Origin: Ariolimax columbianus
Taxonomy: Eukaryota > Mollusca > Gastropoda > Stylommatophora > Arionidae
Assembly (NCBI GenBank): GCA_036924085.1
Contig: JAVGWX010000001.1
Span: forward strand, 8,422,681 to 8,486,680
Direction of reading: 5' to 3'
DNA length: 64,000 nt
In this document: positions 47,650-59,095 of the stretch, piece after piece
Position numbering within the stretch: position 1 is the stretch's first letter
Layout: every line of letters begins with the position of its first letter
Made by a program: the position numbers and the translations under genes
Notes under the pieces: generated by a model
What the model was told of the DNA's origin: nothing
The model's input: only the letters and a program-made list of their open reading frames with translations
The model's database searches: none

Positions 47650-47862
47650 CTTTTGGGCAGGATTTTTGGCTTAGAGGCGCTCGGCCGTAATCCCTCACCT
47701 CGAACCGTTGGCTTATCCGCCTAGTACGTGAACCAAAATGTCTGCGGCTCCTCTCGGGCTTAGCAGGATTACCGTAGCAGAGCATTGTCATTTGTAGGGT
47801 AAAGCTGACCTGTCTTCAGAGGGTCTATTTCCAGCACCCGTTCAATATTAGCCAGACCGTAT
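47650..47862 (-). rRNA. 28S 3'-end-like block A in derivative element
   Basis: Minus strand: gaacgggtgctgg, gacaggtcagctttacccta, tgctacggtaatcctgctaa, cgagaggagccgcagacatt, ggattacggccgagcgcctc. Collinear with the last part of 28S and with 35131-35352 of the full-length LINE. Confidence 0.85.
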
Positions 47863-48259
47863 CAATAGAGGGCTTTTAGTTTGTCAATGGCCCAGTTTCT
47901 GGAGCCTGCGATTTCTGCAGGGTGAAGACCAGATTACCGTAGCAAGAACTCTTTAATTTGGGGGTTTGGAGACTGACCTGTCTTCCGTGGGTCTAATACC
48001 AGCACATGTTCACTATTAGACCCCCCGAAGGTGCTCTCTTTTGACAGTAATTGTACACTATTGGCGTGTTTAGTCAATTTTAGCCTCAGGCTCCACTCCT
48101 GATAGTGCTCTTTCGTCAATTCCTTTATCAAACACTGGATGCCGATCAACCGAGCCACAGGGGGGCATAACCCCAGATTTCTGAGGGTCTAAATCCAGCA
48201 CCAGTTCCATATTAGACCCCAGAAAAGTAGTCTCGGCATGTCAGTCATTTCAGTGTTGG

Positions 48260-48260
48260 C

Positions 48261-48332
<72 letters not shown>

Positions 48333-49499
48333 TTTGCAACCATACTTCCCCCGGAACCCAAACACTTTGGTTTCCCGGAAGCTGCCCGCAGAGTCATCGA
48401 AGCAACTCCTGCGGATCGCTAGTCGGCATCGCTTATGGTCAGAACTACGACGGTATCTGATCGTCTTCGCGCCTCTGACTTTCGTTCTTGATTAATGAAA
48501 ACATTCTTGACAAATGCTTTCGCAGTAGCTCGTCTTGCGGCGATCCAAGAATTTCACCTCTAACGCCGCAATACGAATGCCCCCGTTTGTCCCTGTTAAT
48601 CATTACCTCCAGTTCCGAAAACCAACAAAATAGAACCGAGGTCCTATTCCATTATTCCATGCACCATTATTCAGGCAGCCGAGGCCTGCTTTGAACACTC
48701 TAATTTTTTCAAAGTAAACGCGCCGGCCACCCAGGACGCTCAGCGAAGAGCACCCGTGGGAGAGAGCCGGCAGACGGTAGGGCAGGAGACAACGGGCAGT
48801 GAACCGGCGCGAGCCGGACCGCCCGCCTGCGCCTGAGATCCAACTACGAGCTTTTTAACTGCAACAACTTTAATATACGCTATTGGAGCTGGAATTACCG
48901 CGGCTGCTGGCACCAGACTGGCCCTCCAATAGATCCTCGTTAAAGGGTTTAAAGTGTACTCATTCCAATTACGGGGCCTCGAAAGAGTCCCGTATTGTTA
49001 TTTTTCGTCACTACCACCCCGTGCCGGGAGTGGGTAAGTTGCGCGCCTGCTGCCTTCCTTGGATGTGGTAGCCGTTTCTCATGCTCCCTGTCCGGAATCG
49101 AACCCTGATTCCCCGTTACCCGTTACAAACATGGTAGGCATGTCACGTACCATAGACATTTGATAGGGCAGACATTTGAAAGATGCGTCGCCGGCACATG
49201 AGGCCATGCGATCAGCACAAAGTTATCCAGAGTCACCAGTGGGGACGCCGCAACCCCGCGAGGGGAAACGACGATTGGTTTTGAACTAATAAAAGCGCTC
49301 TTTCCGCGAGGGTCGGAGCTTGGTAAGCATGTATTAGCTCTAGAATTGCCACAGTTATCCAAGTAGGATCGTGTCATCTAAGGAACCTCGACTGATTTAA
49401 TGAGCCATTTGCGGTTTCACCGTGAGACAGTGTGAACTTAGACATGCATGGCTTAATCTTTGAGACAAGCATATGACTACTGGCAGGATCAACCAGATA
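48260..49499 (-). rRNA. 18S rRNA, 5' two-thirds, 3'-truncated
   Basis: Begins at tatctggttgatcctgccag (49499) and runs collinearly through the conserved landmarks: ttaagccatgcatgtctaag, gagaaacggctaccacatcc, cagcagccgcggtaattcca, gaggtgaaattcttggatcg and gaattgacggaagggcacca, to tgactcaacacgg at 48260, where it is replaced by the LINE leader. About 1240 bp of an expected ~1.8 kb is present. A GC-rich V4 region and the general text suggest a lophotrochozoan, probably mollusc. Small departures from consensus (ataagcgatgcc, cctacggc) suggest a non-functional copy. It cannot yield mature 18S because the 3' domain is missing. Confidence 0.95.
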
Positions 49500-50120
49500 T
49501 CTGTCGGAGACGTACGTACAGCACACACCGGTCGGCGGAGGAAGGGTGTGTAAAAAGCCTCGCTGGGACGGCCGCAGGGACGGACGGACGGTTTGTTCCA
49601 CCCGTCCCTCACTCCGTCGACCTAGGACCGCCTGACAGGGGCCTCACACACGCACCAGACGACCGACCGACCGGGCTCGCTCGAGGAGGGATGACAGCGC
49701 TCTGTGCAGAACGGATCCCAACGACCTCGGCGATGAATTTCACTGGGACTATAGACAATTTGGCCTGCCGGCCTGCCCTTCTCCGTAGGAGAACGCAGGG
49801 CCTCGAGGCAACGATTCCTGCTTTCCATTTGCCGGTCACAAGCTCTTTGCGAGAGTCGGACCACCAGCGAGACGTACTGTCGAGCTCTGCTATAAGCCTT
49901 AGATAAATCACCACGGACGGACCACGTTTCTTGATACGGACCAGACGAGCGCACCTCGGTGGAGGAGCCACTACAACAAACCGCACCCAATTCGCTCTAC
50001 GGGGAAAGGCAGGCGAGCGTTTTCCGCAAGCCCGCGCCTATCGCTCCGCCTGGCGGGACTGAGATCGCTTTACGAACACTGGTTGAAATTGAGTCGCTGC
50101 GGCGAGACAACTACCCCAGA
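49500..50120 (-). other. Probable 5' external transcribed spacer of rDNA
   Basis: A GC-rich, non-coding block immediately upstream of the 18S start, with composition sharply different from the AT-rich surroundings and rich in cggacgga/gaccgacc words. Position and composition fit the 5' ETS. Its outer edge is taken as 50120 because an 8-bp repeat of the opposite flank lies at 50121-50128; composition becomes ordinary by about 50200. Frames here (up to 148 codons) are non-coding. Confidence 0.65.
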
Positions 50121-50128
50121 TGAACACA

Positions 50129-50615
50129 TGTTTGCCCAGGCAGCTGTAGAAGATGCCGGGTTTTCGAGGCTCTTGAAGGGAGGAGATGGCGTCTGATAAG
50201 CTCAATGATAGTTAGTTGTGATGCCATCCGTATTGAAGTAGATAGTAGCATAATCCACCTTTTATTTGCATAAAAAGGGTTAGAATGTTATAGACGACCG
50301 TCCTGGACATACATGACCGTGACGCCGTACTGCGACTGCTGCTTTTCTATCCACGTATCCACATCAATTTACTGTTCCCACTGTGTACACTTTCCTGACC
50401 ACGGTTTTCAGTCAAAATGGCCGACAAGTCCACATAGGGCATGCGGCTATGTCTCTGATTACATCTTTTGAATATGTTCCTATTCCTGTTTATATGATGC
50501 GCTAGTTAATATGTGTATTGTCCATTGTTTATGAGAAAGTCCTTTTAGTCGTAAGTAAGTTTCGTTCTTGTTTATGTTCCAGCGCGGCATCTCAGTCATA
50601 CAGTTCCATGATTGT
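50129..50615. other. Unassigned flank of rDNA-containing insertion
   Basis: Composition falls back to AT-rich within about 100 bp. No gene or repeat recognised. Confidence 0.4.
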
Positions 50616-50755
50616 ATACACCACTGGACCGTACCAAGTGAATGTGATAGACAACCACTGGAGCGTACCAAGTGAATGTGATAGACAACCACTGGAGCGT
50701 ACCAAGTGAATGTGGTAGACAACCACTGGAGCATACCAAGTGAATGTGATAGACA
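50616..50755. repeat. Tandem repeat, 34-bp unit, ~4 copies
   Basis: Copies of gtgatagacaaccactggag plus cgtaccaagtgaat; the first unit is diverged. Confidence 0.9.
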
Positions 50756-51329
50756 TAGACATAGAATTGGAATTTTCCTTTCTGGCCTGATGGAACGGTA
50801 TTACTAGCTGCATGAATTTTTTAGGTTGTCTATCTTTAAGAATTTGTGTCAGTCTCAGGGATCAAAATGAAATGTCTATATGTCAGGTCAATGAAAGCTT
50901 TATAAATTGATTTCATGAAGTTGCGGAAAACAAAATACCACATCAGTCCTGATTGGAATCAACAATGTCGCTTCGGATACATGTGCTCAATCAATTGTGT
51001 GTAGCCGCACTTCGATCACTCTGGCAAATTCTATGCCATTAACACTGAACAGGGGATACCTCTATAATTACTAATAACTTCTATCCGCTTTATTTGTGTA
51101 CAATGTTATAACCTGTGCATCGCTCATATCTTAAGGTATAATAACCTCTTTCCAGAACCTACATAACAGATGCAGTTGTTTCAAGAGTGCACATATCAAG
51201 AGTGCACCTATAAAGGGTGCACCCTTATGGCGCTAGATTAAATCAGGTCGGTCCGTCGCTATCTGGTGCTCTGGCCATTGCCAATCCATGGCCATGTTTA
51301 ATAGAAGGCCGTCGAACTCATCGGGAAAA
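50756..51329. other. Unassigned AT-rich stretch
   Basis: No gene or repeat recognised. Confidence 0.4.
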
Positions 51330-54005
51330 TACACATGAAACGGCACATGTAAAGGCCGACTAAACTACAAACACCAATCAGCACTCATATTGTGCTAAGA
51401 TATAATCAACCCATTCGTCATCCACACAGAGGAATAAAACAAATTAATGGTACAAAACACAAATCACTGTTGAGAGTGATTCACAGAATCCTGCTCTGAA
51501 ATAAACTGAATAGTCATCTTCTTTTCTTTATTTACGGTATACAACAACCAGCGCTGCTAATGAAATCAGTCTTTTGAAATTACCCCGTTCATGACAGTGA
51601 GTGTTTTGTGAAAAAAAAAACATGTTCTCCATGTATTACGAAATCTGTCCAGCTTCAACCGAAAGCGCACGGGGTTTGAACAACTATGTCAGCCTTCTGT
51701 ACGTTCCATATGTAGTTAAAAATTGTGTCAGCAACAACATATGTATAACAGATCAAGCAAAGAAGATTAGGACCGGGGACTTATTCTCTGGGGCCAAAAA
51801 AGTACCGGAGAACTATTGGAGATGGTTGGGAAAGCTCGGATCAACAGAACGCCATCTTCAGGTGCCTATATATATATATATTTAAACATAAAAAAATAAA
51901 TTCATCCAAGAGCATGTTCATATTTTGTTGAGACTGCCATCTTACCATTCATACTTAAACCCATTTGAACTGGTTTGGGCAAAAGGGAAAGGAGGAGTGC
52001 CACCTAGAATTTCGTCCTTTTATTCGGTAAATTGAATTTTGTTAGACTGTTGGGAAAGTATAATAAACCTTCTTTCAAATACAAGTTGAATTTAATGTCT
52101 AGCATCAGTAGTTGTTAAGATATAGATTATCAAACAGACTTGGGGTCAGTATCAAGGAATGAAAAAAAATTCAAAATGACTGCCATTTACTAGTTTCAAA
52201 TTATTACTCCTTTATAATTTAGTTATCACAACAAAGAATGAGGGATTTAGAAGCTCCATTAAAAAAAATATAATATAATGAGTACTCCTCACTTAATGTA
52301 TATGGCAGGATATGTTAGTCACAATTTTAGCTTATTCAGATTGTAATTTTTAAAGACAAACATTTTTGTGAGAATTCTAAATTAAAAAAAACAAATAGTT
52401 ACAGAACCTGTTTGTCACTTTTGTTATTGCAATGCACGATTGCTAGAGGCAAAGACGAAGGGCCTAGGCAGTGAGTTTGAGTTTCATTGTAGCAGAAACA
52501 AATTGTAACATACATCCTTTTCTTCATCTAATCAAATATCTGTCGGTTATTTGTTTGTGGATTCAATAAACTGGTGGGTTGTATTAGCATTGTGTTGGAG
52601 GAAGGCTTGCAGACCTGCAGATATTCTGTGGGGTTATGAGCTTATCACTACCAAATTAGAAAAAGAGCCACAGCAAATGGTGTCCATATAAGGAAGCTGT
52701 GGCACATTAAACAGTGCCTACAAACACACCATTAACCTACCTGCTGTTGTTATGGCTAATATAAAACTAGTATTTTAGGACCGTGACAGGAATGAACTAC
52801 TAAAAAGGTGTCTTGAAGGAAATACACAAAATGTCAATGATTGACTGAACAGTGCGACCTTGAAATTATGTCTCAATAATAAGAAATACGGTCTAACTAT
52901 TGTGAAAGCTGTTGTTGCTGCTAATGCAGTTTCTGTTTATAATGAGGGGACAAAATATCTGTTGGTAATAGAGGAAATAGAATTACATACTTGCATGTAT
53001 CTGAACGAGTCCTTCGAACAGAAGAACATTTTGTCACAAGAAAAGAACTAAGAGAAAAGCTATTAAGGCATCCTATGATGCCAGGAGGGCAAAACGGAGG
53101 AGATCTATACTGGATGATTGGCAGGCAATTACTGAGGGTCATTGATAAGAATGAAAGTATTTGGCCTGGCTTCGTTCATTCTCAATCTCCCGCTACCAAA
53201 TACTGAAAGGGCTTAAGTAGCAGAATGTAGTCTAGAGAACGGAATGCGTTGTGTCGTAGTTTACAGCTTGACTGCGATATTTGCACCTTTCGGCCCAACA
53301 AATCCGACTTCAGCAACCATTTTTTGAGTACTGGGTTATCATTCCCTCTTCGATCCCTGCTCCTTAGCCAGTCTGCCCTGCAACAGTCTGTTATCCAGGA
53401 TCACCGCGTAGAGGTATAGAAGGGTTGAAGGTATTTAATCATCAACAAATGGTAAAAAATAGTGTCCTAAACTTGTCGCGGAAAACCGCAATGTACAGAC
53501 TGTTTGCATAAGAACTTTGCACACATATTTTTGATAACCGTGGCTTAGTTGTGCATTATGGAAATCAAGCTATCTTACAATGTGTAAAAGATATTATAAT
53601 TTGTAGTATTACATTTTATAACAAAATTTAGTAAATATTTGAATTAAAAAAAACAACTGAATTGCAAAAGATATAGCTTTGGCTGTTGTCTATAATGAAG
53701 GGATAATGTTGAATAGCGTTATACCTTTTGCCACTTTTTCGAATATAAATTTTCAGAATTTTTTGGGGTTTATTTACCTTTTAAATTAACATTTGGAAGG
53801 ATAGATTTCAATAAATGATATCATGATTTCAGCTCCTGCCCAACATTTATAGGGATATATCAATTTTTAAAAATATAGTTACAACAATTATGAAAATTAT
53901 ACCACTCGTGCAAGGTGGTACTCCTTAAAAGACAAGTTGAAAAATAAAACTTTCAAACTATGTGATGTGAAAGAACTAAAGTGCGCAAACTTCTCAAATA
54001 TAGAC
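51330..54005 (+). repeat. Old dispersed repeat, copy B (pair of 10640-13925)
   Basis: Collinear with copy A in at least four long blocks, without the LINE insertion that splits copy A, so it shows the uninterrupted layout around the (TA)n tract (51868-51882). A small block (53180-53260) is positioned after the transposase-like segment, unlike copy A. Confidence 0.8.
52775..53150 (+). pseudogene. Transposase-like C-terminal remnant, copy B
   Basis: Translation gives RNELLKRCLEGNTQNVND, then YGLTIVKAVVAANAVSVYNE and ASYDARRAKRRRSILDDWQA (the last in another frame). Same domain pattern as 12890-13242, with a different set of lesions. Homology with copy A continues to about 54005; the short frame at 53937-54131 lies across that boundary and is unassigned. 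Confidence 0.5.
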
Positions 54006-54134
54006 AAATATTATTGGGCTAAATGTCAGGATCATGTCCTGAAAAAGGAAAGGCTATTGAAAAAAGGTAGACTGCCATTCGTTCTTCCAAAAGCAGTCAT
54101 CAATGTGTTGGAATCACTCGACTATGATTGAAAC

Positions 54135-55754
54135 ATTAGCCTACATGTTTGCTCTCCGAGAAATAGATGTTTCCCTCACCTTGGTAACACGGTCCTATTC
54201 AGGGCCACACCAACCAACTAGATGATGGATCTCAGAACTGAATTATAAACATTTATTGTTTGCTCCAGCATATATTTATAAATGAATGAATCCATATGAA
54301 GTATGTTCTTTTTATGTTCCATATATCGTTTCTTTTACATTTTCACACATTGTTTTCAACGAAATGCCCAATCACTTCTTAAAGCTCCTGAAACACATGA
54401 ACTACATTACAAAAAAGCGTAATATAAAACCTAATGTATAAAATCTCATTGGAGACGCCTTTGCCTAAAGAAAGACATTTACAAAATTATTTACAGTAAA
54501 TTATTTTTCTCAAGGGTCAAAATAATTCCTTTGCTAACATATATGAAAGGAACTAGCCACTTTAAGAAAACATCACTTCCTGATACAATGTAAATTATTA
54601 AGTCATTGGGACATTGAAAACGCATATCGGTGTAAGGGTTAATAACATATTAGGCGGCAACTGACGGCAACCATTGTGAAACGGACAATAGTTGTCACAT
54701 GAAAGTTTCGTCATTTAGTCGACAGTATTTCAAGGAGGTTTTCCAGTGAGTCCGAAGGCGTTCTATTAAAGTGGGCCATGGCCAAGTCGTCAACAACTTT
54801 ATTAAAATCCTCTAGGGATGGTTAGATGAGTTGGTGATACATACTGGTATAACCTTTGAGAGTGTCGATGGTTGTGAGATGTGTATGTGAAGAGCATGGA
54901 TTAAAGAAAAATCTTTCCATGTAACTAACAACATTAAGTACATTGAAACGTAGAAACACATTCGAGCATATATTGTCTTAGTTGAAATCGATGACGTCAG
55001 CAACATGGCCACGCCTGATGTATTTCATGTAATATGCGCTGTGTATCACCAATGGACATTTCCATTTTGAAAATTGTTGATGGTTGGTATTTGTCCATTG
55101 TTGAGGTGAATGTCGGGATGCAGATCAGTTTAAATGTTTTTAGCCACTTCCTAGACATTTAATCCATAGTACGCCCATGCATTTCTACTTAGAATAAATG
55201 TAGAATCATGGCTGCAGTGTTGAAGATCAGATATTAACACTTGTGTTATTGACCATACTGCCTTGCAGGATACCTCCTCGAGGGAATGGCTTTGTTAGTA
55301 AATTATAAGAATATATCCGGAACTGGAGTCACTGCATCAGTAAAGTACTGGTTTGATCGATATTCTGGCAACCTCTGAGTCGTCGCTGATTCTAAAATGC
55401 ATAACTTCTGTGATTCAGCCGAACAGTCTAACTGCATGGAGAACTGAAAACCTGACGTATTCTTCATATATTTAGGCACAATCCTTGAGAGGATTCACCT
55501 TATAGTGCTGTCGGTACAATATTTTGTGTATACAACTTGAATATTAGAACATCCGTACCTTGTTTTCTGATTTGTCTGATGACCTGCATAATACGATGTA
55601 AGGGATATCAGGAACACAGGCGTTATCAATGATGCATTAAATGATTCGAAATATATATTGCAGCACCAGATGGAACTCGCTTACCAAACTTTGGATCAAT
55701 GAGTGAGAGAGATTACATGATCCACTGGCAAGAAAAATATCCCAGCGATAAAGA
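54135..55754. other. Unassigned AT-rich stretch
   Basis: No gene, RNA or repeat family recognised over about 1.6 kb. Confidence 0.4.
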
Positions 55755-55809
55755 GAGGAGAGAGAGCGAGAAAAAGGGAGAGAGGGCGAGAAAAATGGAG
55801 AGAGAGCGA

Positions 55810-55844
<35 letters not shown>

Positions 55845-55847
55845 CGT
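55755..55847. repeat. (GA)n-rich microsatellite
   Basis: Gagagagcgagaa-type repeats. The minus-strand SLSLSL frames come from it. Confidence 0.95.
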
Positions 55848-55879
55848 GGAGTGAGCTTTTCAGTGAAATAGTTCTGTAC

Positions 55880-56265
55880 ACACGTTGTTGAACTTGGCGA
55901 AAATGGTTCAGAACACCCGCTTGCACTCCTTGACCATACCAAAGAAGGTCCCGTCACCCTTATCAGTGCAAATCCTCAAACCTTGTGGTCTACACGTGAG
56001 ACCAAAGACGAGTTTTACATAAACTTATCATCAGTAGTTAAAAACGTACAGTCAAGAGGTGACTTCAACGCTAGAGTGGACGCTGATAACGATTCGTGGT
56101 CTTCGTGTAGTGGCAGTCGACAAGGAGGATGAAAACGGAGAAGCCTCTATGAGTTATGTGTTTGTTATGACGTCTTTATGTATCCTGACATGTGTTTATA
56201 TGGTATTTGTCTGTTCTACTCGTATGAGACGACATCACTAGTCTGAAAGAATTAGTCCTACTTAC
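55880..56265 (+). pseudogene. LINE endonuclease fragment
   Basis: Translation with frameshifts gives TKEGPVTLISANPQTLWSTR, ETKDEFYINLSSVVKNV, then GDFNARVDADNDSWSS and GRQGDENGE.LYELCVCYDV. This is the middle of an AP-like endonuclease, including the GDFNARV motif, from the LINE type whose 3' parts occur at 7792-8990 and 16055-16925. A deletion just before GDFNARV has removed the PLFLL-type strand. The terminal SDHR motif is absent. Confidence 0.8.
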
Positions 56266-56949
56266 GAAGAAAATTAAAATGTACTTTTGAAAGTGAACGA
56301 AGAATGAGGAGAAAACTCTGTTTACCCCGCAAACTAACTAGGCTAGACTTCAACGCTTCCTATTGTTTGTCTTGTGTCACAATCCGGATTGACTATTTGT
56401 TTTAATTTCTTTTTTGATGTCTAGAGTAAATGTTTCCTGTTGTCTTGTGTATGTGTTTTATGTTGTCTTGTGTATATTTTTTCTCTTGTATCGTGCATTT
56501 GTTTTCTGTTGTCTGGTGTATATGTTTTATGTTGTCTGGTGTATTTGTGTTTATAGTGCTTACAATATACTTATCTCAGCGACTGCTATTTCCGATAAAC
56601 TAAATAGGTATTTAAGTATCACTTTAAACGTGTCCATTTGTCTGTCTGTCTCTATCTTTTTTCTGTCACTCTTCATATGACGTCTCTCCATCGTACTCTC
56701 TTACAACCGGCTTCCAGAACTTTCTCAACAATCTTCCAGAGCTCTCCCCATTAGGCTTCAAACGACACACAAAGATTTCTAATTAACTCTCAGTCCTGGC
56801 TGTCAGAAAGATTAAGTTGCAAGTACAGTCACGACCTGGGGTTCTGATCGGTCTATAGTAGTTTTTGTAGCTGTCGATCGTCGATATTGCTGAAAGCTGG
56901 TCTTGTTACAGGTCCTTGTAGTTTACTAGTTGTGATAGCACTGCTGATT
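56266..56949. other. Unassigned, T-rich stretch
   Basis: Contains loosely repeated gttgtctggtgtatatg words (56440-56560). No gene recognised. Confidence 0.4.
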
Positions 56950-58390
56950 GCTAATAAATGTACTCTGTAACACATTTTGCTAATAAATGTACTCTGTAAC
57001 ACATTTTGCTAGTAGATGTACTCTGTAACACATTTTGCTAATAAATGTACTCTGTAACACATTTTGCTAATAAATGTACTCTGTAACACATTTTGCTAGT
57101 AGATGTACTCTGTAACACATTTTGCTAATAAATATACTCTGTAACACATTTTGCTAATAAATGTACTCTGTAACACCTATTGCTAATAAATGTACTCTGT
57201 AACACATTTTGCTAATAAATGTACTCTGTAACACCTATTGCTAATAAATGTACTCTGTAACACCTATTGCTAATAAATGTACTCTGTAACACATTTTGCT
57301 AATAAATGTACTCTGTAACACCTATTGCTAATAAATGTACTCTGTAACACATTTTGCTAATAAATGTACTCTGTAACACCTATTGCTAATAAATGTACTC
57401 TGTAACACCTATTGCTAATAAATGTACTCTGTAACACCTATTGCTAATAAATGTACTCTGTAACACATTTTGCTAATAAATGTACTCTGTAACACATTTT
57501 GCTAATAAATGTACTCTGTAACACATTTTGCTAATAAATGTACTCTGTAACACATTTTGCTAATAAATGTACTCTGTAACACCTATTGCTAATAAATGTA
57601 CTCTGTAACACATTTTGCTAATAAATGTACTCTGTAACACCTATTGCTAATAAATGTACTCTGTAACACCTATTGCTAATAAATGTACTCTGTAACACCT
57701 ATTGCTAATAAATGTACTCTGTAACACATTTTGCTAATAAATGTACTCTGTAACACATTTTGCTAATAAATGTACTCTGTAACACATTTTGCTAGTAGAT
57801 GTACTCTGTAACACATTTTGCTAATAAATGTACTCTGTAACACATTTTGCTAATAAATGTACTCTGTAACACATTTTGCTAGTAGATGTACTCTGTAACA
57901 CATTTTGCTAATAAATATACTCTGTAACACATTTTGCTAATAAATGTACTCTGTAACACCTATTGCTAATAAATGTACTCTGTAACACATTTTGCTAATA
58001 AATGTACTCTGTAACACCTATTGCTAATAAATGTACTCTGTAACACCTATTGCTAATAAATGTACTCTGTAACACATTTTGCTAATAAATGTACTCTGTA
58101 ACACCTATTGCTAATAAATGTACTCTGTAACACATTTTGCTAATAAATGTACTCTGTAACACCTATTGCTAATAAATGTACTCTGTAACACCTATTGCTA
58201 ATAAATGTACTCTGTAACACCTATTGCTAATAAATGTACTCTGTAACACATTTTGCTAATAAATGTACTCTGTAACACATTTTGCTAATAAATGTACTCT
58301 GTAACACATTTTGCTAATAAATGTACTCTGTAACACATTTTGCTAATAAATGTACTCTGTAACACCTATTGCTAATAAATGTACTCTCGT
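56950..58390. repeat. 29-bp satellite, 49 monomers, with higher-order structure
   Basis: Every monomer is exactly 29 bp: gctaataaatgtactctgta followed by acacatttt (type T) or acacctatt (type C), with rarer gctagtagatg (G) and ataaatatac (A) variants. In order from 56950 the types are TT, then a 20-monomer block, then TCCCTTT, then the same 20-monomer block again (GTTGACTCCTCTCCCTTTTC). The two blocks are 783 bp apart (27 monomers). Partial monomer at the right edge. Confidence 0.97.
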
Positions 58391-58600
58391 GCTCTGTAGC
58401 ACCCATAGCTAATTAATAGGCTCTGCAAGACATGTTGCTCATTTGTAGAAGTTGTTTAGTAATTCTGACTGATCTTGCTGCTGATTGTTTTAGTGTAGCA
58501 GTTGCTACTAGTTGCTGATAAAGTTGTGTTGTACTATTGAATGTTTATTGCAGTAGTTGCTGTTGAACTCAAGTACGCTGATCCATCATAATGACAATCA
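58391..58600. other. Short unassigned spacer
   Basis: T-rich sequence between two arrays; its ttgctgctgattg-like words recall the sequence just left of the 29-bp array (about 56935-56950). Confidence 0.4.
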
Positions 58601-59095
58601 TTATCCCCATCCTCACAATCATTATCCCCATCATCACAATCATTATCCCCATCATCACAATCATTATCCCCATCATCACAATCATTATCCCCATCATCAC
58701 AATCATTATCCCCATCATCACAATCATTATCCACATCATCACGATCATTATCCCCATCATCACAATCATTATCCCCATCATCACGATCATTATCCCCATC
58801 ATCACAATCATTATCCCCATCATCACGATCATTATCCCCATCATCACAATCATTATCCACATCATCACAATCATTATCCCCATCATCACAATCATTATCC
58901 CCATCATCCCAATCATTATCCCCATCATCACAATCATTATCCACATCATCACAATCATTATCCCCATCATCACAATCATTATCCCCATCATCACAATCAT
59001 TATCCTCATCATCACAATCATTATCCCCATCATCACAATCATTATCCCCATCATCACAATCATTATCCCCATCATCACGATCATTATCCTCCCTA
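58601..59095. repeat. Minisatellite, 21-bp unit, ~23 copies
   Basis: Units of ccccatcatcacaatcatta plus t, with rare substitutions. The unit is seven codons long and stop-free in several frames on both strands, which produces HYPHHHN-, TIIIPII-, DNDCDDG- and IMIVMMG-type frames. None has supporting flanks. Confidence 0.95.

Larger units (their letters stand above)
46593..48259 (-). mobile_element. ORF-less deletion derivative of the 34-40 kb LINE
   Basis: On the minus strand this copy follows the leader of the LINE at 34550-36165: the 18S junction, two chimeric 18S-28S units, 28S-like blocks (47862-47650 and again 47330-47215), then a shared non-rRNA leader including ctgctgccttgcag and gaaacgcctgttgaaatcgg. 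Just past agtgcaacgtaaat, near the LINE start codon, it jumps to ctgtaaacagcgtacg and a (GAA)n-like tail that matches the LINE 3' end (ctgtctgactgtgtacg, (GAA)n). The entire 3.9-kb ORF is thus missing, leaving a 1.67-kb non-autonomous element that keeps the two ends needed for mobilisation by the full-length LINE. It is fused in the same orientation to 18S at 48260. Confidence 0.8.

Noticed and set aside
48260..49499. Functional 18S rRNA gene
   Set aside because: The 3' third is missing and replaced by the LINE leader; no 5.8S or 28S follows in order.
49460..49990. Frames of 122-148 codons over the rDNA spacer
   Set aside because: They lie in the 5' ETS and the first bases of 18S; GC-rich DNA has few stops.
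55637..55957. SLSLSL-rich minus frames
   Set aside because: Shadow of the (GA)n tract and of the LINE endonuclease fragment on the plus strand.
56950..58390. CRISPR-like array
   Set aside because: Monomers are directly abutting with no spacers, in a eukaryotic genome.
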